Assembly (NCBI GenBank): GCA_008828725.1
Contig: MEHQ01004316.1
Coordinates: 1 to 64,000 of the forward strand
Direction of reading: 5' to 3'
DNA length: 64,000 nt
Source: Saccharina japonica
Taxonomy: Eukaryota; Sar; Phaeophyceae; Laminariales; Laminariaceae
This document shows positions 8,457 to 19,294 of the stretch, in pieces. The notes under the pieces were generated by a model, which was given only the letters and a program-made list of their open reading frames with translations, was not told where the DNA came from and did not search any database. The first letter of the stretch is position 1. Every line of letters starts with the position of its first letter. Position numbers and translations under genes: made by a program.

Positions 8457-10743
8457 TACCGACCACGCCTGCTCTACCCTACCCTTTTAACTCAAACCTG
8501 TACTGGCTTTTGGTGCACTCAGCGGTGTCAGCTTGTGGACGCTGTGTGTTGTTCTTGTTGAATTTAGGTGGGCCGAGCTCCGTTCTCGCCCGGCGGGGAC
8601 GGCGCCGTGGGCGCAGGCACAGGGCCCAGCACCGGGACGCTGCGAGGTGTAGACGCCGTCCATGAGCGAGGCCTCATGTATAAATCCTCTGTGTTTTTCC
8701 TTTGGCTATCCTTTTCTCGCCGGAGATTTAGGCTTGAACGAAGTGATCGTGTCCGGCATACAGTCTCTGAGTAATTCGGACCAAATCTGGTTTCATATTG
8801 TTGTGCCAAAACTGGACTCAGCTGATTGGGTAACGATTTTACTATGAAAGAAACGTTCGACGTGAGATTCGAACCCGTGTCCTGCCGACGACGCCAAATG
8901 TGAAGGTCTTGTCAACTGTGAGCTATAGGGGTGAAATACCGATCAATGACCCAGCCCAGGGTAATCCTCATACCAATACTTTGTACTCAGAGAATGTGGA
9001 ACACGCGGTAAGCGTATCTACCCACGTACTTGCTAGACTGCCGCGCTCTAGGCAATGTATGGCAAAAGTCGAAGGTTGGTCTTTCTTTAGGTACACCAGC
9101 CTCAAGCGCACAGAGCAGGAAGCACGTGTTTTGGCTGCAGGTAAGATCGAAACATTGCTTATTTGACTCATGGCCACAACAGGTGAGTGACGGGACATGA
9201 CGGTGTGGCGCTAAATGCTTGAACATATATATTTTAAAATAGAAAAAAACACCAGTTAGCTGTCAGATCGAAAAATTAATCGAAACTCGTCTTTGCAAGC
9301 TATGTGCGATACGTCGACCACGCGCATATATACTGTATCGTGGCAATTGTTTCATTGGATTCATTATTTTTCTGTTGCTTGCATCTCATGCTCCAACTTT
9401 TCGTTCACCCCGGTGGCCTGTTTGGCCCCCTCCCGCGTACACGCTCCCCTCGGCCGTTTTTTTAATCAGATCTCGCAAGCTGAGGTCAATGCTGGGACCG
9501 TTTCTAACACCGCCACGGTCACAGCAGCCTCGACGAGCGGGCTTAGCCTCACCATACCGAAAACCTGGACCGAATCGATCAGGCGAAACTTTGATTTCGA
9601 ACTAGGTGGAGCCAACCGTAGACCGCCGTGAAGGCCTGCGCCTCCGTCTCCAGATGGACGTTAGAAGTAGGGATTTCGGTTTACGACGATGTCAACCTAA
9701 CATTTATTACGCGTAATTACGTGAAAACAGCCTGAAACTTACGCGCAAGTGCGTCAGGGGGTGTTTGCAATTACCCCCCCGGGGATGAAAAAGGCGTACC
9801 CCCGGTAGTGTGCTGTATGCTGTCTGTCTCCATGCCGGGTATTTATTGGGTTTCCACCCACCGAAATTGGCGTTTCTAGACACAGGTATAATTCGGTATG
9901 TTTTTCGGTTGCGTATGTGGGTGTTAAGTCACGTGTATTTTTCCCTTTATCCCGTACCCGGCATTCCTGGATAAAACATGAGAAAACCACAAATCGAGCT
10001 CCCAAATGCTTGATACATAACTGATGAAGTAGAGCTGTTCGACAATTTGTTGGTGGGTTTGCTTCGACTGTACCAGGTATGTTATCATATTCCCAGATTC
10101 CCAGCAACAGCAAGGTGGAGTCAACTTTATGCCAATCTAGTTTGCCGCAAATACACCAACGGACACGCTAACGCTTCTTTTGGGAATGGCCTGGTCGAAG
10201 TTAGCTCTCTGGTCCACCGGGGTGATACCCACCCCCGGCCGTTTGCGAATGAAAACTCTCTTCGTCCATCTACAAGAGGGGGCGATCGATCTGTCAGTGT
10301 TTACTTGTAGCCCTTCTCCGACCAAACGAGAGCGCCAATGTGCAAGCCGTTATGCTGTTGAGCTCTGTAGACCACGGGTAGATTCGAACCAAATTTCTCC
10401 GCAACCACCCGCCTCCCCCCTCGATTGCCGAGGCCTAGACAGGGGAGAGGAGTCATGCTAAAACAAACGAGAAACCCCTTTTCGAAAACACTTTTGGAAA
10501 TACACTTGTGTTCGACTTAACTCGTACCACCCAGGCCGGGAACATTTGCAACGTTTGATGTTCACATCGTACAGTTTTAACGGGTGAAATCATAGTAAAC
10601 CGTTGCATCGCCAGAGCGGTACATACGAATCATAGCACTTTCTTGTTTTTGAGGCTGAACTACCACTCAATTCTAAACTGTGCTTATATTCAGGGGCATA
10701 ATGATATTTAGAAAGTGAGTGTGGTGTCAATACGTTTTTATAG
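8457..10743. other. Intergenic stretch without a convincing gene
   Basis: Sequence beyond the LTR element's right target duplication. Plus-strand frames at 9293-9631 (112 codons) and both-strand frames at 8564-8809 lack recognisable motifs. A tRNA-like block lies at 8853-8935. The rest shows no repeats or genes that I can name. Confidence 0.4.
8853..8935 (-). repeat. tRNA-like sequence (decayed tRNA or SINE head)
   Basis: The minus strand contains an A-box-like TAGCTCACAGTTGACAAG and, ~45 nt later, a perfect B-box GGTTCGAATCT. The arms do not fold into a good cloverleaf: acceptor and T stems have several mismatches. I therefore read it as a tRNA-derived relic, not a working tRNA. Confidence 0.35.
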
Positions 10744-11554
10744 CATCCACCACCTCACGTTCCCACTATAAATGCCCCGCCAATACCGACTGACGTAGGG
10801 GGGCGGTAATCTGCTGGTATGGCACGGGTGCAGGCGGGATAGGGCCGGGTGCCGGGATGGTAGTCTGCCGATACTGTGTAGGTAGCGGCGGAGTAGGGTC
10901 GGGTAGGGGGGTGGGGCTGGTACCGAAACGTCTTGTTTTCTATTTTTTCTTGTTTGGTACATATATGACGTCGAACGATCTCTTCCTTTTCTTTCTACTT
11001 TGCGTTTTAGGCTAGCCTTCTTTTGCGTTTTGTGTCCTTTGACTCATGTACACCACTCCCCAGCGTTTTCTTGATGACACATCGAGGGATTAACTCTCTT
11101 ACCTGAGGAATCTTAGCCTCATACACGAGGTGTGGGTTGGTCTATAATCTCATAGGACTGTCTTTGTTTTTGAATAGCAGTATCTTCGACCCCCTTCTCG
11201 ATTTCTGAAATACTTTCAGCTATCACTGTATCGTAGTGTGGTCTGCATATACGACTATTCAGGGTGGGCTAATGTAATGGTGTGCCTTTAGGTATGATAA
11301 ATAGAACAACCGTATGCGGAGTTGGATACGATCTTGTCACTTTATGCCGTATCTACGATGAATGGTATACGTAGGATCTGTATCCTAACGGGTACTATAT
11401 GGGCGTATTCTAAGGTAACGGCGTATACAGAGCAGAGCATCTATCTGTGATCTGACTGGGCGCGAGTTGGTTGTGGTACCTGCATTGAAGTAAGTAGTGC
11501 TACGTCAGTCGGTATTGGCGGGGCATTTATAGTTGGAACTTGAGGTGGTGGATC
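10744..11554. mobile_element. Non-autonomous DNA transposon with ~55-bp terminal inverted repeats
   Basis: The left end (10744-10798) and right end (11500-11554) are inverted copies with 3-4 differences. They share CCACCACCTCA near the tips and AATGCCCCGCCAATACCGAC towards the inside. Total length is ~810 bp. The interior is non-coding: a GC-rich 10800-10920 with GGTAGGG-like repeats, then AT-rich. No clear target duplication could be read. Superfamily unknown; MITE-like. Confidence 0.7.
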
Positions 11555-11650
11555 CTGTACTTGCCAGTACATGGGAGCCGGTCATGCTAGAGAGCATGAC
11601 CTCCCCCTCCCCCACCCCACCCCCCTCCCCTTTCACTCTGTCAGCTTGNT

Positions 11651-12264
11651 CCCACGAGGTAAGGCGGAGGAGATGGAAGGGGCTAAAGACGACCTGCCCA
11701 GGGAGGTAGTCGAGAGTACGCGGTCACTTTCGGGAGTCCGAGCTATCAAAGGAAAGAGCTACGACGTACGATGTATGTATATCGAACCTAAAAAAACGAT
11801 ATGCTGCTGGGAACCAAACTCCAAACAGATCCACAGAAGAACGTACGTAGAACTTCGCTATATCTCGGATCTCCAAGAAACAACCACGAAATAATATTGA
11901 TGGTACTATTAATACTACTGCTGTGCTGTGTTGTACGAGTAGTACAGAGAGTACATTAGTATTCAGCCGAAATGATTGTTATCGTACTGTACTTGTGTCC
12001 TCACTCGTATTCCCACGAGGTGAGGCGGAGGAGATGGAAGGGGCCAAAGACGACCTGCCCAGGAAGGTAGTCGAGAGTACGCGGCCACTTTCCGGAGTCC
12101 GAGCTATCAAAGAAAACAGCTACTGGTACGACGTACGATGTATGTATATCGGAGCTCCCAGCAAGTACGTAAAAAAACGGAACCAAACACCGAAGAGATC
12201 CACAGAAGAAGAACGTACGTAGAACCTCGCTATATCTCGGATCTCCAAGAAACAACCACGAATA
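11651..12264 (+). repeat. Tandem duplication, ~250-bp homologous block at 361-bp spacing
   Basis: 11651-11893 and 12012-12264 are ~90% alike. Both start CCCACGAGGT, share GAGGAGATGGAAGGGGC, and end in ATCTCCAAGAAACAACCACG. Copy 2 carries short insertions. Plus-strand frames over both copies share MEGAKDDLPR.VVESTR and LSGVRAIK, which may be duplicated exon-like sequence. I cannot tie it to a family. An ambiguous base lies just before copy 1 (11649). Confidence 0.75.
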
Positions 12265-12699
12265 AGCTTGCTGCCTCAGAGAAACAGCCTCGGCGTCCCG
12301 CACGGAACCTTTCTGCCTCGAAGAAAAAGTCTCGATGTCCCACCGTCTCGTAAGAGCCCACGGATTGAAGGTCGCCGCACTCGGCGGCGGCGCTTGACTC
12401 GAGAGTGCGCGCGGGCGGAAAGTCACGGGCGGAGGCTGAGGGGGGCGACCCTCGAGAAGAGCGGGCGAGAAAGCCAACGCGAGGCCGTCGAAAGGGGTCC
12501 CGAGTGTGACTCTGGTCTGAAGCCAAGTGAGAGCCCAAGAGGTCCAAGATCACCACAGCGAGCGTCAAGGAACGTATATATATCTATGCCTGAACAAGCT
12601 CGTATATATATCCACATTAATACCGCCATTGACCATACGCTCCTCACTGGTCGAGCATACGTATGTTCGGCGTCCGAATTACTCCGCGTGTACTCTTAC
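12265..12699 (+). other. G/R-rich stretch, no recognised gene
   Basis: A plus-strand frame of 169 codons (12268-12777) is arginine-rich and compositionally biased, with no domain. It overlaps the 3' end of the minus-strand transposase relic. I would not call it a gene. Confidence 0.3.
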
Positions 12700-13445
12700 T
12701 GGGGGGCACTGACGCCGAGGCACGAGCTCGGCATTGGAGTTGGAACGTTCCCGCTTTCGTCCCTTCTCCTTGCGTGAATCATGAGTCCCGGTAAGGCCGT
12801 TAGAAATATCTTCCCCGCCCTCGCCCTCTTCCTCGGTTCCGCTACCATTGGGAAACCTGCTGTCTCCGAGATCACCATTGCTGTCGACATCTACACCGCG
12901 CACACCCGATTCCTTCCTTCCTTCCTCGTCTTCACCCCCATGCCACTCTTGATTCGCTCCTGCCCCTTCCTCACTATCACTATCACACCCATCCAGTGCG
13001 TCAGCAAGATCCTGCGGTCGAAGGCAGGTAGCTTGTTGGTGTCCCACTTTGGCACGTCGTCACCCTTCTCCAATCACGTCTCGAGAGCCTTCCCCACACC
13101 CAACTTGACCAGCCGCCTTTACCCTGCATCGACCGGCTGCACCTCATCCGTGCACCCTGTTGGCAGCAGACAAAGCAAAGTGCTGCACCCCTCCTTGAGT
13201 TTTTTCTTGGTATCTCCTGTCGTCTGCCCGTGCAGATTGTCGGCAGAAAGGATGGGATGCTCCGTGGGCTTCACGCCAGAACCGCCTGTGACGGCGGCCT
13301 TGAACGTTTTGTCAACCCACCGGTTGCCGTAGTCGCACGTGCTTGGGATGTGCCCACTTTCGACGGTGTGGGACTCGCTGAAGGCTACGGCCCTGACATG
13401 GGTGCAGTCGCTGTCGAGCCACTCGCGTGCGATCGCAATGGTCGA
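12700..13445 (-). pseudogene. Decayed DDE-type (pogo/DDE_1-like) transposase, C-terminal part
   Basis: The minus strand from ~13442 reads AIAREWLDSDCTHVRAVAF, then GNRWVDKTFKAAVTGG, then the catalytic-core-like ILSADNLHGQTTGDTKKKLK and LCLLPTGCTDEVQPVDAG. This is the DDE_1 pattern: D-N beside a helix, then LLP..T...QP.D.G. It continues as LVKLGVGKALE and WDTNKLPAFDRRILLTHWMG. The frame carries a TAA after VDAG and a TGA after ALET. Beyond HWMG the likely acidic tail (CDSDSEEGAGANQEW, EEEGEGGED) is in another frame. The N-terminal DNA-binding part is not visible. The enzyme would cut and paste a Tc1/mariner-pogo-like DNA transposon; this copy is dead. No terminal repeats were identified. Confidence 0.65.
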
Positions 13446-14296
13446 ATAAAACGTAGAAGCTCGATGTTGTACTCCTCTGCGTTGAGGGAGCCGTCACATC
13501 GTAGCCCCCACAGAGCGTCAGGGTTGGAAAATATTTATGCAGAAACACTGCTGTCTTCGCGCGCGGCGCTCTTTGGCTCATCGACCTGCTGCGCATTCAA
13601 GGCTCCCGTCTTCTTAATTCACCCAAGGCGGAGAGCGATTTGAGTCTGGCCGTGAAAGCCATTGGCAAACGGAGGCCAGCAAGATCTATGTCCAGGGTCT
13701 CCTACATTACTACAGGCAGTCTACTCTTCCCGTCTCTCCTATCTCTCCTCGCTGCAGGGGTGTTTAATAATATATGATGTTATATGATGTACCCAGTACA
13801 CGTTTTTCGAGTTTCTGATTCGAACAAATACTTTTTTGTGGGGCGAAAAAAATTGCGCAATATATAACGGCAACAAAAACACATGCGGTCGAAAAACAAA
13901 TAATCTACGAGTGAGAAGTGCACACTGCTGTACCGCGGGTCAAAATTAAAAAAAATATGTTCGCTGAAAACCTGAAAGATGAGGTGGGCAGCAGGGTTTC
14001 CCGACGACGTCGGGGATTCGCCCCAGGGGGGTAATAGGCCTTTCTTATTTTGCAGCGGAGGCCCAGCCTCGCGTCTTTCTTATTTTTTGGGGAAATGTCA
14101 GCCTGGCTTTCTTATTAGCCTGTTTCTTATTAGGTGTCCTGTACTGTAGTTATTATGGTCCTCCGTAATCGCAAACGCAGCAAGAAAACTGCCTGGCTGA
14201 TCGGCGGCGGTGGACGAGGGGCGGACACACTTTGATTAGACCCGTGCTACGATCGAGGTATTAATGAACATTTCGTGTCAAACGTTCTCCGCTCCT
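13446..14296. other. AT-rich spacer, no gene seen
   Basis: Between the transposase relic and the first MITE. Contains poly-A/T rich sequence (13760-13960) and, at 14037-14150, repeated TTTCTTATT motifs ending GGTGTCCTGTACTG. That end matches the termini of the palindromic MITEs at 15805 and 50746 and is probably a fragment of the same family. Confidence 0.4.
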
Positions 14297-14386
14297 TGAC
14301 CCCTTTTAAGAACTGGTCCCACGAATTTGGGGACAAACTACTTGGAATTAGTGTGGGACATTTTTTTTCAGTTCTGAATCGGTTAC
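14297..14386 (+). mobile_element. ~90-bp TTAA-type MITE, copy 1
   Basis: Contains the family core AAGAACTGGTCCCAC and GGGGACAAACTACTTGGAAT, and ends CAGTTCTGAATCGGTTA. The ends are near-inverted (CCCTT.AAGAACTG / CAGTTCTGAA.GGGTT). See 17061-17150 for the copy with both TTAA ends. Confidence 0.65.
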
Positions 14387-14774
14387 TAACCCAAAATCGT
14401 CGGAAAGCCATCATTTTGTTTTTTGCAATATGACTTTTTGTGTACCTACGCGTAGGCCGTGAGAGTGTTCGTCGGATCGCTCTTTAATTTTGACTCGAAA
14501 CCAGTTTTTGGGTTAATAGGTGTATATTTTATTGTTGTCCATCCCATTTATTATATTCGCACTTCCGTCTTTCTCCCTCCCTAGTCGTAACTCAGATCCG
14601 GGGTCACAAAGTAGGCTCCTCTCCCTCCTCCCCCACTACGGTTCTTGCCTTGCATTTATATAGCGAGAATATTTCAGCACTTTCTTCCCTCGTCAACTGT
14701 CGTCGAATTTTGCTCACCCACGCTATAATATGCGCTCTCGACAGACGGTGACATTAGAGAATAAAAACCTCCAT

Positions 14775-14850
14775 GGGGAGAATCGAACCCTCGACATCCG
14801 GGCCTACAGGCTTCGTGGCTACCAGTTAGACCACCGGGGCGACCGGCTTA
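14775..14850 (-). repeat. tRNA-like sequence with Pol III signals
   Basis: The minus strand has A box TGGTCTAACTGG and B box GGTTCGATTCT at normal spacing, total ~76 nt, followed closely by a T5 run (Pol III terminator). Anticodon and acceptor stems pair poorly, so I read it as a tRNA pseudogene or SINE head rather than a working tRNA. Confidence 0.4.
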
Positions 14851-14870
14851 ATAGGTGTATATAGAACTCC

Positions 14871-14957
14871 TCAACCCCTTAAGAACAGGTCCCACGATTT
14901 TGGGGACAAATTACTTAGAATTAGTGTGGGATAAGTTTTGCAGTTATGTAAGGGTTA
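14871..14957 (+). mobile_element. ~90-bp TTAA-type MITE, copy 2
   Basis: Starts CAACCCCTTAAGAACAGG, core CGATTTTGGGGACAAATTAC, ends CAGTTATGTAAGGGTTAC. More diverged than the other copies. Confidence 0.6.
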
Positions 14958-15234
14958 CGCGACCATTCTCAGACGAAAAAAAAACAGGTGCACCTCTACC
15001 TTAGCATTAGTCGATAGTTAACTTTTATGGAGGTTTTTGTGCTATTAAGAGTGAATTTTTACGGAGGCTTTTGTGCTCGTGAATATTTGCGGAGGCTTTT
15101 GTGCTAGTGAATATTTACGGAAGCTTTTGTGCTTGGCGCCTAAAGCCGACCCTCCGACCCGAACTTTAAATAACCCGAACCCGAACCCGAACCCTATTAT
15201 GCCAGTGGTCAGTGCTGGGATGCTGTAGCTTGTC

Positions 15235-15400
15235 AAAACTCTTCGGGGTTGACTCGGCCGGCTCGGATGGTGTGCTTGGAAAGGAAGACTCTATTGAATA
15301 GGTCGGCTAGGGATGCTGTGGCTGGGGTGCTGTGCTTGGAAAAGAAATACTCTATTGAACAGGTCGGCTAGGGATGCTGTGGCTGGGAAAGACTTCGAGC
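15235..15400 (+). repeat. Minisatellite, ~65-bp unit
   Basis: Two to three units with GTGCTTGGAAA, TACTCTATTGAA and AGGTCGGCTAGGGATGCTGT in order. Confidence 0.75.
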
Positions 15401-15411
15401 TGACTGAGCCG

Positions 15412-15784
15412 CGTATAATATATACCCTTAGCCAACCAGAGGTGCCTAAATAGCTACCTTAGGAAGATTAAGATTACCTGTCTATCACAAGGTCCGTCCA
15501 CTGCAGTACAGGACAGGACACCTATCAAGTAATATATACCCTTAGCCAACCAGAGGTGCCTAAGCAGCTACCTTAGGAAGATTAAGATTCACTATCAAGT
15601 AATATATACCCTTAGCCAACCAGAGGTGCCTAAACAGCTACCTTAGGAAGATTAAGATTACCCATCAAGTAATATATACCTTAGGAAGATTAAGATTCAC
15701 TATCAAGTAACATATATACGTTAGGAAGATTAAGATTCACTATCAAGTAATATATACCTCGGGAAGATTAAGATTCACTATCAA
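15412..15784 (+). repeat. Minisatellite with nested units
   Basis: Repeats of AGTAATATATACCCTTAGCC / AACCAGAGGTGCCTAA / CTTAGGAAGATTAAGATT. Three long units (~125, 70 and 64 bp apart) are followed by shorter ~40-bp derivatives lacking the middle part. The array is degraded towards its right end. Confidence 0.85.
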
Positions 15785-15804
15785 GGTCCGTCCACTACTA
15801 CTGT

Positions 15805-15985
15805 ACAGGACCCCTACCGTAATAAGAAACAGGCTGACAAGAAAGCTAGGCGGAGATTCAAGAGGAACATAAAAAATTGAAGAGTCGTTGTCTTAAAAGT
15901 AGTGTAGAATGCGCCCTCTCTCGAATAAGAAATCCAGCCTCTGGACCAGCTTTCCTGTTTCTTATCAGGTGTCCTATACTGCTGT
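15805..15985. mobile_element. Short palindromic MITE (GTACAGGAC family), copy 1
   Basis: Inverted ends: left GTACAGGACCCCT..TAATAAGAAACAGG, right CCTGTTTCTTATCAGGTGTCC. About 175 bp, with no coding. A second copy with cleaner tips is at 50746-50945, and an end fragment at ~14115-14145. Confidence 0.65.
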
Positions 15986-16610
15986 ACTGCGGTAGACAAG
16001 TTGACGCCCGACTCTCTGCCACACGTCGGAAAGATGATCGATTTCCCCTTGATGATCTACTGCTGCTTGTATTATACATATTTCAGGACATCTACTCTAT
16101 GTGTACTCCTCCTGATCTGCGGGGTCGACGTACAGCAGTGGGTACCCCGATTACAGAGCGCCCCGAGTATCAAGGCACGAACCGTACGTACGTAGTGGGG
16201 AGGGAGGAGAAGGGCCTGCTTTTTGACCCCGGATCTGAGTTACGACTAGGGAGGGAGAGGGACAGAAGTGCGAAGATAATAATAAATGGGATGATGAAAA
16301 ACAAAAAAAAGTCAAGAGCATTCGGGATTCAAGAGCGGTCAAATCGGCATGTCGCGCCTATATACTAAAAAGCTGTGTATTGCCCCCTACAGATAAGAGC
16401 AACGTGTATTAAATAGTTAAGAGCACTTGTTGTTGGCTTGTCACGGTTAACGCTCTCAAATCGGGCTACCCACTACCCGCGCCACCACCCAAGATTATAC
16501 CCCAAGATCCTAATATTTGGTGCTGGTGTGTGTGTTGACCAATGAAAAGCGTATTTGAATTTTATTTTTTTCCAAATTGAATCTACTTTGTACTCGTTAA
16601 TATGGGCCCT

Positions 16611-16910
16611 AACCCATTCATAACTGAAAAAAAAAATCCGACACTAATTCCAAGTAGTTTCCCCCCAAAAACGGGGGACCGGTTCTTAAGGGGTTGATAC
16701 CAAAATCGTCGGAATTCCATTCTTGTGTCAGAACTGAAAAACGATCCCACACTAATTCCAAGTAGTTTTTCCCCAAAAACGGGGGACCGGTTCTTGAGGG
16801 GTTGATACCAAAATCGTCGGAATTCCATTCTTGTGTCAGAACTGAAAAATGACCCCACACTGATTCCAAGTAGTTTGTCCCCAAAAAAGAGGGACCGGTT
16901 CTTAAGGGGC
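16611..16910 (-). repeat. Tandem array of the TTAA-MITE, ~116-bp unit, 2.6 copies
   Basis: Three minus-strand copies of the MITE core (AATTCCAAGTAGTTT..CCCCAAAAA..GGGACCGGTTCTT) are separated by the identical spacer GATACCAAAATCGTCGGAAT and ATTCTTGTGTCAG. The unit is MITE plus spacer, so it expanded by unequal exchange rather than repeated insertion. Only ~1.6 units exist in the mirrored arm near 21541-21712. Confidence 0.8.
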
Positions 16911-17060
16911 ATGTTGCCGGGTGGGAGTTCGTATAATATGTGCGTATGTACCGTGAGACCTCTATGATCTACGTATATATGATACTGCAACACAAGTTTC
17001 CTGGGCTGGGTGTGTACTACAGTAGTACACACAGTACGGTCGTACAGTACGCGACAGATG

Positions 17061-17150
17061 TTAACCCCTTGAGAACTGCCCCCCCCTAGTTGGGGACAAA
17101 CCACTTGAAATTAGTGTGAGATTTTGTTTTTCAGTTCTAGAATGGGTTAA
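17061..17150 (+). mobile_element. 90-bp TTAA-flanked MITE (piggyBac-like), best copy
   Basis: Starts TTAACCCCTTGAGAACTG and ends CAGTTCTAGAATGGGTTAA: inverted ends of ~18 bp including TTAA at both tips. TTAA targets with CCC-starting tips are the piggyBac signature. Too small to encode anything. Mirrored in the right palindrome arm. Confidence 0.7.
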
Positions 17151-17361
17151 GAAATCTCTTGTTTTTGGCCAGACTGGAGTTATTGTGTAAGACTGAGTGT
17201 GTTCCACACTAAGTTCAGTACAGAGAGGCCGCATTCTTATTTTTCTCCCAAAATCTCAGTCTCAATTTTTAATGATCAGATTCTTAACATCTGTCGCGTA
17301 CTGTGTATGCAGATGACCCTGCACAGCCTCTAACAGCCTACGGCGGGGGAGGAACTGTATG

Positions 17362-17455
17362 ATCTGGATCATGATCTGTATGATCTGTATGATTATATTA
17401 TTCATATGATCTGTATGATCTGTATGATCTGTATGACCTGTATGATCTGCCTGAG
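17362..17455. repeat. GATCTGTAT decamer-like repeat (mirrored at 21003-21092)
   Basis: About eight copies of ATGATCTGT/ATGATCTGGATC-like units. In the other direction it lies inside a short frame reading HTDHTDHTDH. That frame sits on both palindrome arms (right arm 20835-21236, starting MFSTSRFRGGSFAARE). I do not recognise the protein. Confidence 0.7.
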
Positions 17456-17650
17456 GTGTGGATGCCTCTTCCACCGCCTGCTGGTGCGCGGGTGGGCGAC
17501 TCGTCAGGCGAGGCGGAAAGCCGCAAAAACGAGTTGTTGGTTGTTCCAAAAGGTTGTTCAGCAATATCTCTCGGGCCGCAAATGATCCGCCACGGAATCT
17601 ACTTGTAGAAAACATCCTCTCCTCATGTCCCTCCTCCGCGAGACCTGCAA

Positions 17651-17815
17651 GGTAGAGGTGTTACCCGACGAGTACCCGCCCTAAACGGGTTCCCTTTTTA
17701 ATCGGAAAAAAATACCCGGGTACTCGCGAGTATTTACGTCTATTTTGGGCGGGTACCCGGGTACCCGTTTAACAGCCGGGTACCCATCTAACAACCGGGT
17801 ACCCGGGTGCCCGGC
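17651..17815 (+). mobile_element. hAT-like transposon end rich in GGGTACCCG (left arm)
   Basis: Begins TAGAGGTGTTACCCGACGAG and continues with clustered CGGGTACCCGGG palindromes. TAGAGGTG-type tips with dense GGGTACCC subterminal repeats are typical of hAT elements. Its mirror image is at 20640-20806, so the two ends face each other like the termini of one ~3.15-kb element. However, the bases just outside (CTGCAAGG / CCTTGCAG) are inverted, not direct, repeats, because they belong to the larger palindrome. No hAT transposase seen between them. Confidence 0.5.
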
Positions 17816-18394
17816 ACATTATTTATCATGTTTGGTCCTTAACACTGCAACGGATAAACTCTAAGAAGGTTGTTCTACAACATTCGGCACACCAACCCTT
17901 TGCCACAATGATTTTCATACAACCATACCAACAAAACAACAGACTACGCGCCACCAAAGCATCGAATTACATGTAACAGCCGATTTTCCTAATTGAGAAT
18001 TGCCTTTCCGATGAGAATGAAAAACGATTCAAGTACTTGGTTGTTTTTAAGAGTTGGGTTTCGCTCACAGTCAAAATTTAACCTGGAATATATGTTCCTC
18101 GGTGGTAATTATCGATCCACGAAAAAACAATCAAAATCAACCTGACGGGCTCGTAAAACAGAGCATATGAGGGGATTGGTAATGTGAGTTTCTAATTTTG
18201 ACCAAGTCTCTCGTGATAGCATAGGGACCTCTCGCAAAATAGCCATGGCCGTTTTCTTACTTAATTAAACTATTGATTTTGTCTGCACTTTTCATCAAAT
18301 TCTCAGCATTTTATTTTGTCTACATTTTTTCGCACTTTTCATCAATTTCTCAGAATTTTATCTGTCTACTACGTTGTACTCTAACTTAAACATA

Positions 18395-18500
18395 AGAAAG
18401 TTAGGAGCCGTACACGGGTCTCGAACCCCGGACTCTTGTGTTGACAAGTCGCTGCACCACCTGTTACTCTACTCGTACAAGTTGTGTGTGCCTCCATGTT
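18395..18500 (-). repeat. tRNA-derived SINE-like block, copy 1
   Basis: The minus strand reads A-box-like TAGAGTAACAGGTGG and, 30 nt on, B box GGTTCGAGACC. A degenerate second tRNA-like block (TTGGAGACCAG) lies ~190 bp to the right. Stems are too decayed for a tRNA. Copies at 19300-19400 (minus) and 19970-20055 (plus) arise from the tandem and inverted duplications. Confidence 0.5.
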
Positions 18501-19294
18501 TTCTTTATATATATAGTAGACGTACTGCAACTCTCATAATTTTATCAGTCTGCTACGTTGTACTCGTACTCTAACAAAACAATAAGAAGGGAGTCGTAAA
18601 CTGGTCTCCAACCCCGGAATCTTGCGTTGACAAGTTGCTGACCCCCTACACAAAAATCAAGTCATTTCAGACCCACCATACAATTTCAAGTCAATCCAGA
18701 CCCCCCATACAATTTCAAGTCATTTCAGAACCACAATACAAAAACCAAGTCATTTTAGACCCCCGATGCAATTTTAAGTCCTTTCAAACCCACCATAAAA
18801 AATCAAGTCATTTTACACCCCCCATACAAACAACAGACTACGCGCCACAAAAGCATCGAATTACATGTAACAGCCGATTTTCCTAATTGAAAATTGCCTT
18901 TCCGATGAGAATGAAAAACGATTTTAGTACTTTTGTTGTTTTTAAGAGTTGGGTTTCGCTCACAGTCAAAATTTAACCTGGGAATATATGTTCCTCGGTG
19001 GTGATTATCGATCCACGAAAAAACAATCAAAATCAACCTGACGGGCTCGTAAAACAGAGCATATGAGGGAATTGGTAATGTGAGTTTCTAATTTTGACCA
19101 AGTCTCTCGTGATAGCATAGGGACCTCTCGCAAAATAGCCATGGCCGTTTTCTTACTTGACTAAACTATTGATTTTGTCTGCGCTTTTCATCAAATTCTC
19201 AGCATTTTATTTTGTCTACTACTTTTTTCGCACTTTTCATCAATTTCTCAGAATTTTATCTGTCTACTACGTTGTACTCTAACTTAAAAATAAT

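Larger units (their letters stand above)
14534..16300. repeat. Inverted repeat pair (~125-bp arms) enclosing minisatellites and MITEs
   Basis: 14534-14655 and 16163-16300 are inverted copies. They share CCCTAGTCGTAACTCAGATC and GGGGTCA, with some indels. The arms enclose the tRNA-like block, a TTAA MITE and two minisatellites. It may be an old DNA transposon with later insertions, or an inverted duplication. No transposase or clear target duplication seen. Confidence 0.55.

Noticed and set aside
10380-10400. A B-box-like GGTTCGAATC on the minus strand as a tRNA gene
   Set aside because: No A box or cloverleaf upstream; a single box is not enough.
11649-11649. Single ambiguous bases (also 41625, 45450, 47613) as biological breakpoints
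   Set aside because: Each is one unresolved base in repeats or homopolymers and most likely marks a sequencing uncertainty.
12001-12477. A 158-codon minus-strand frame over the tandem duplication
   Set aside because: No domain, and the duplicated copy does not preserve the frame.
16583-17104. A 173-codon frame with repeated NRSPVFGEKLLGISVG units
   Set aside because: It translates the tandem MITE array; the periodicity is the DNA repeat, not a protein.
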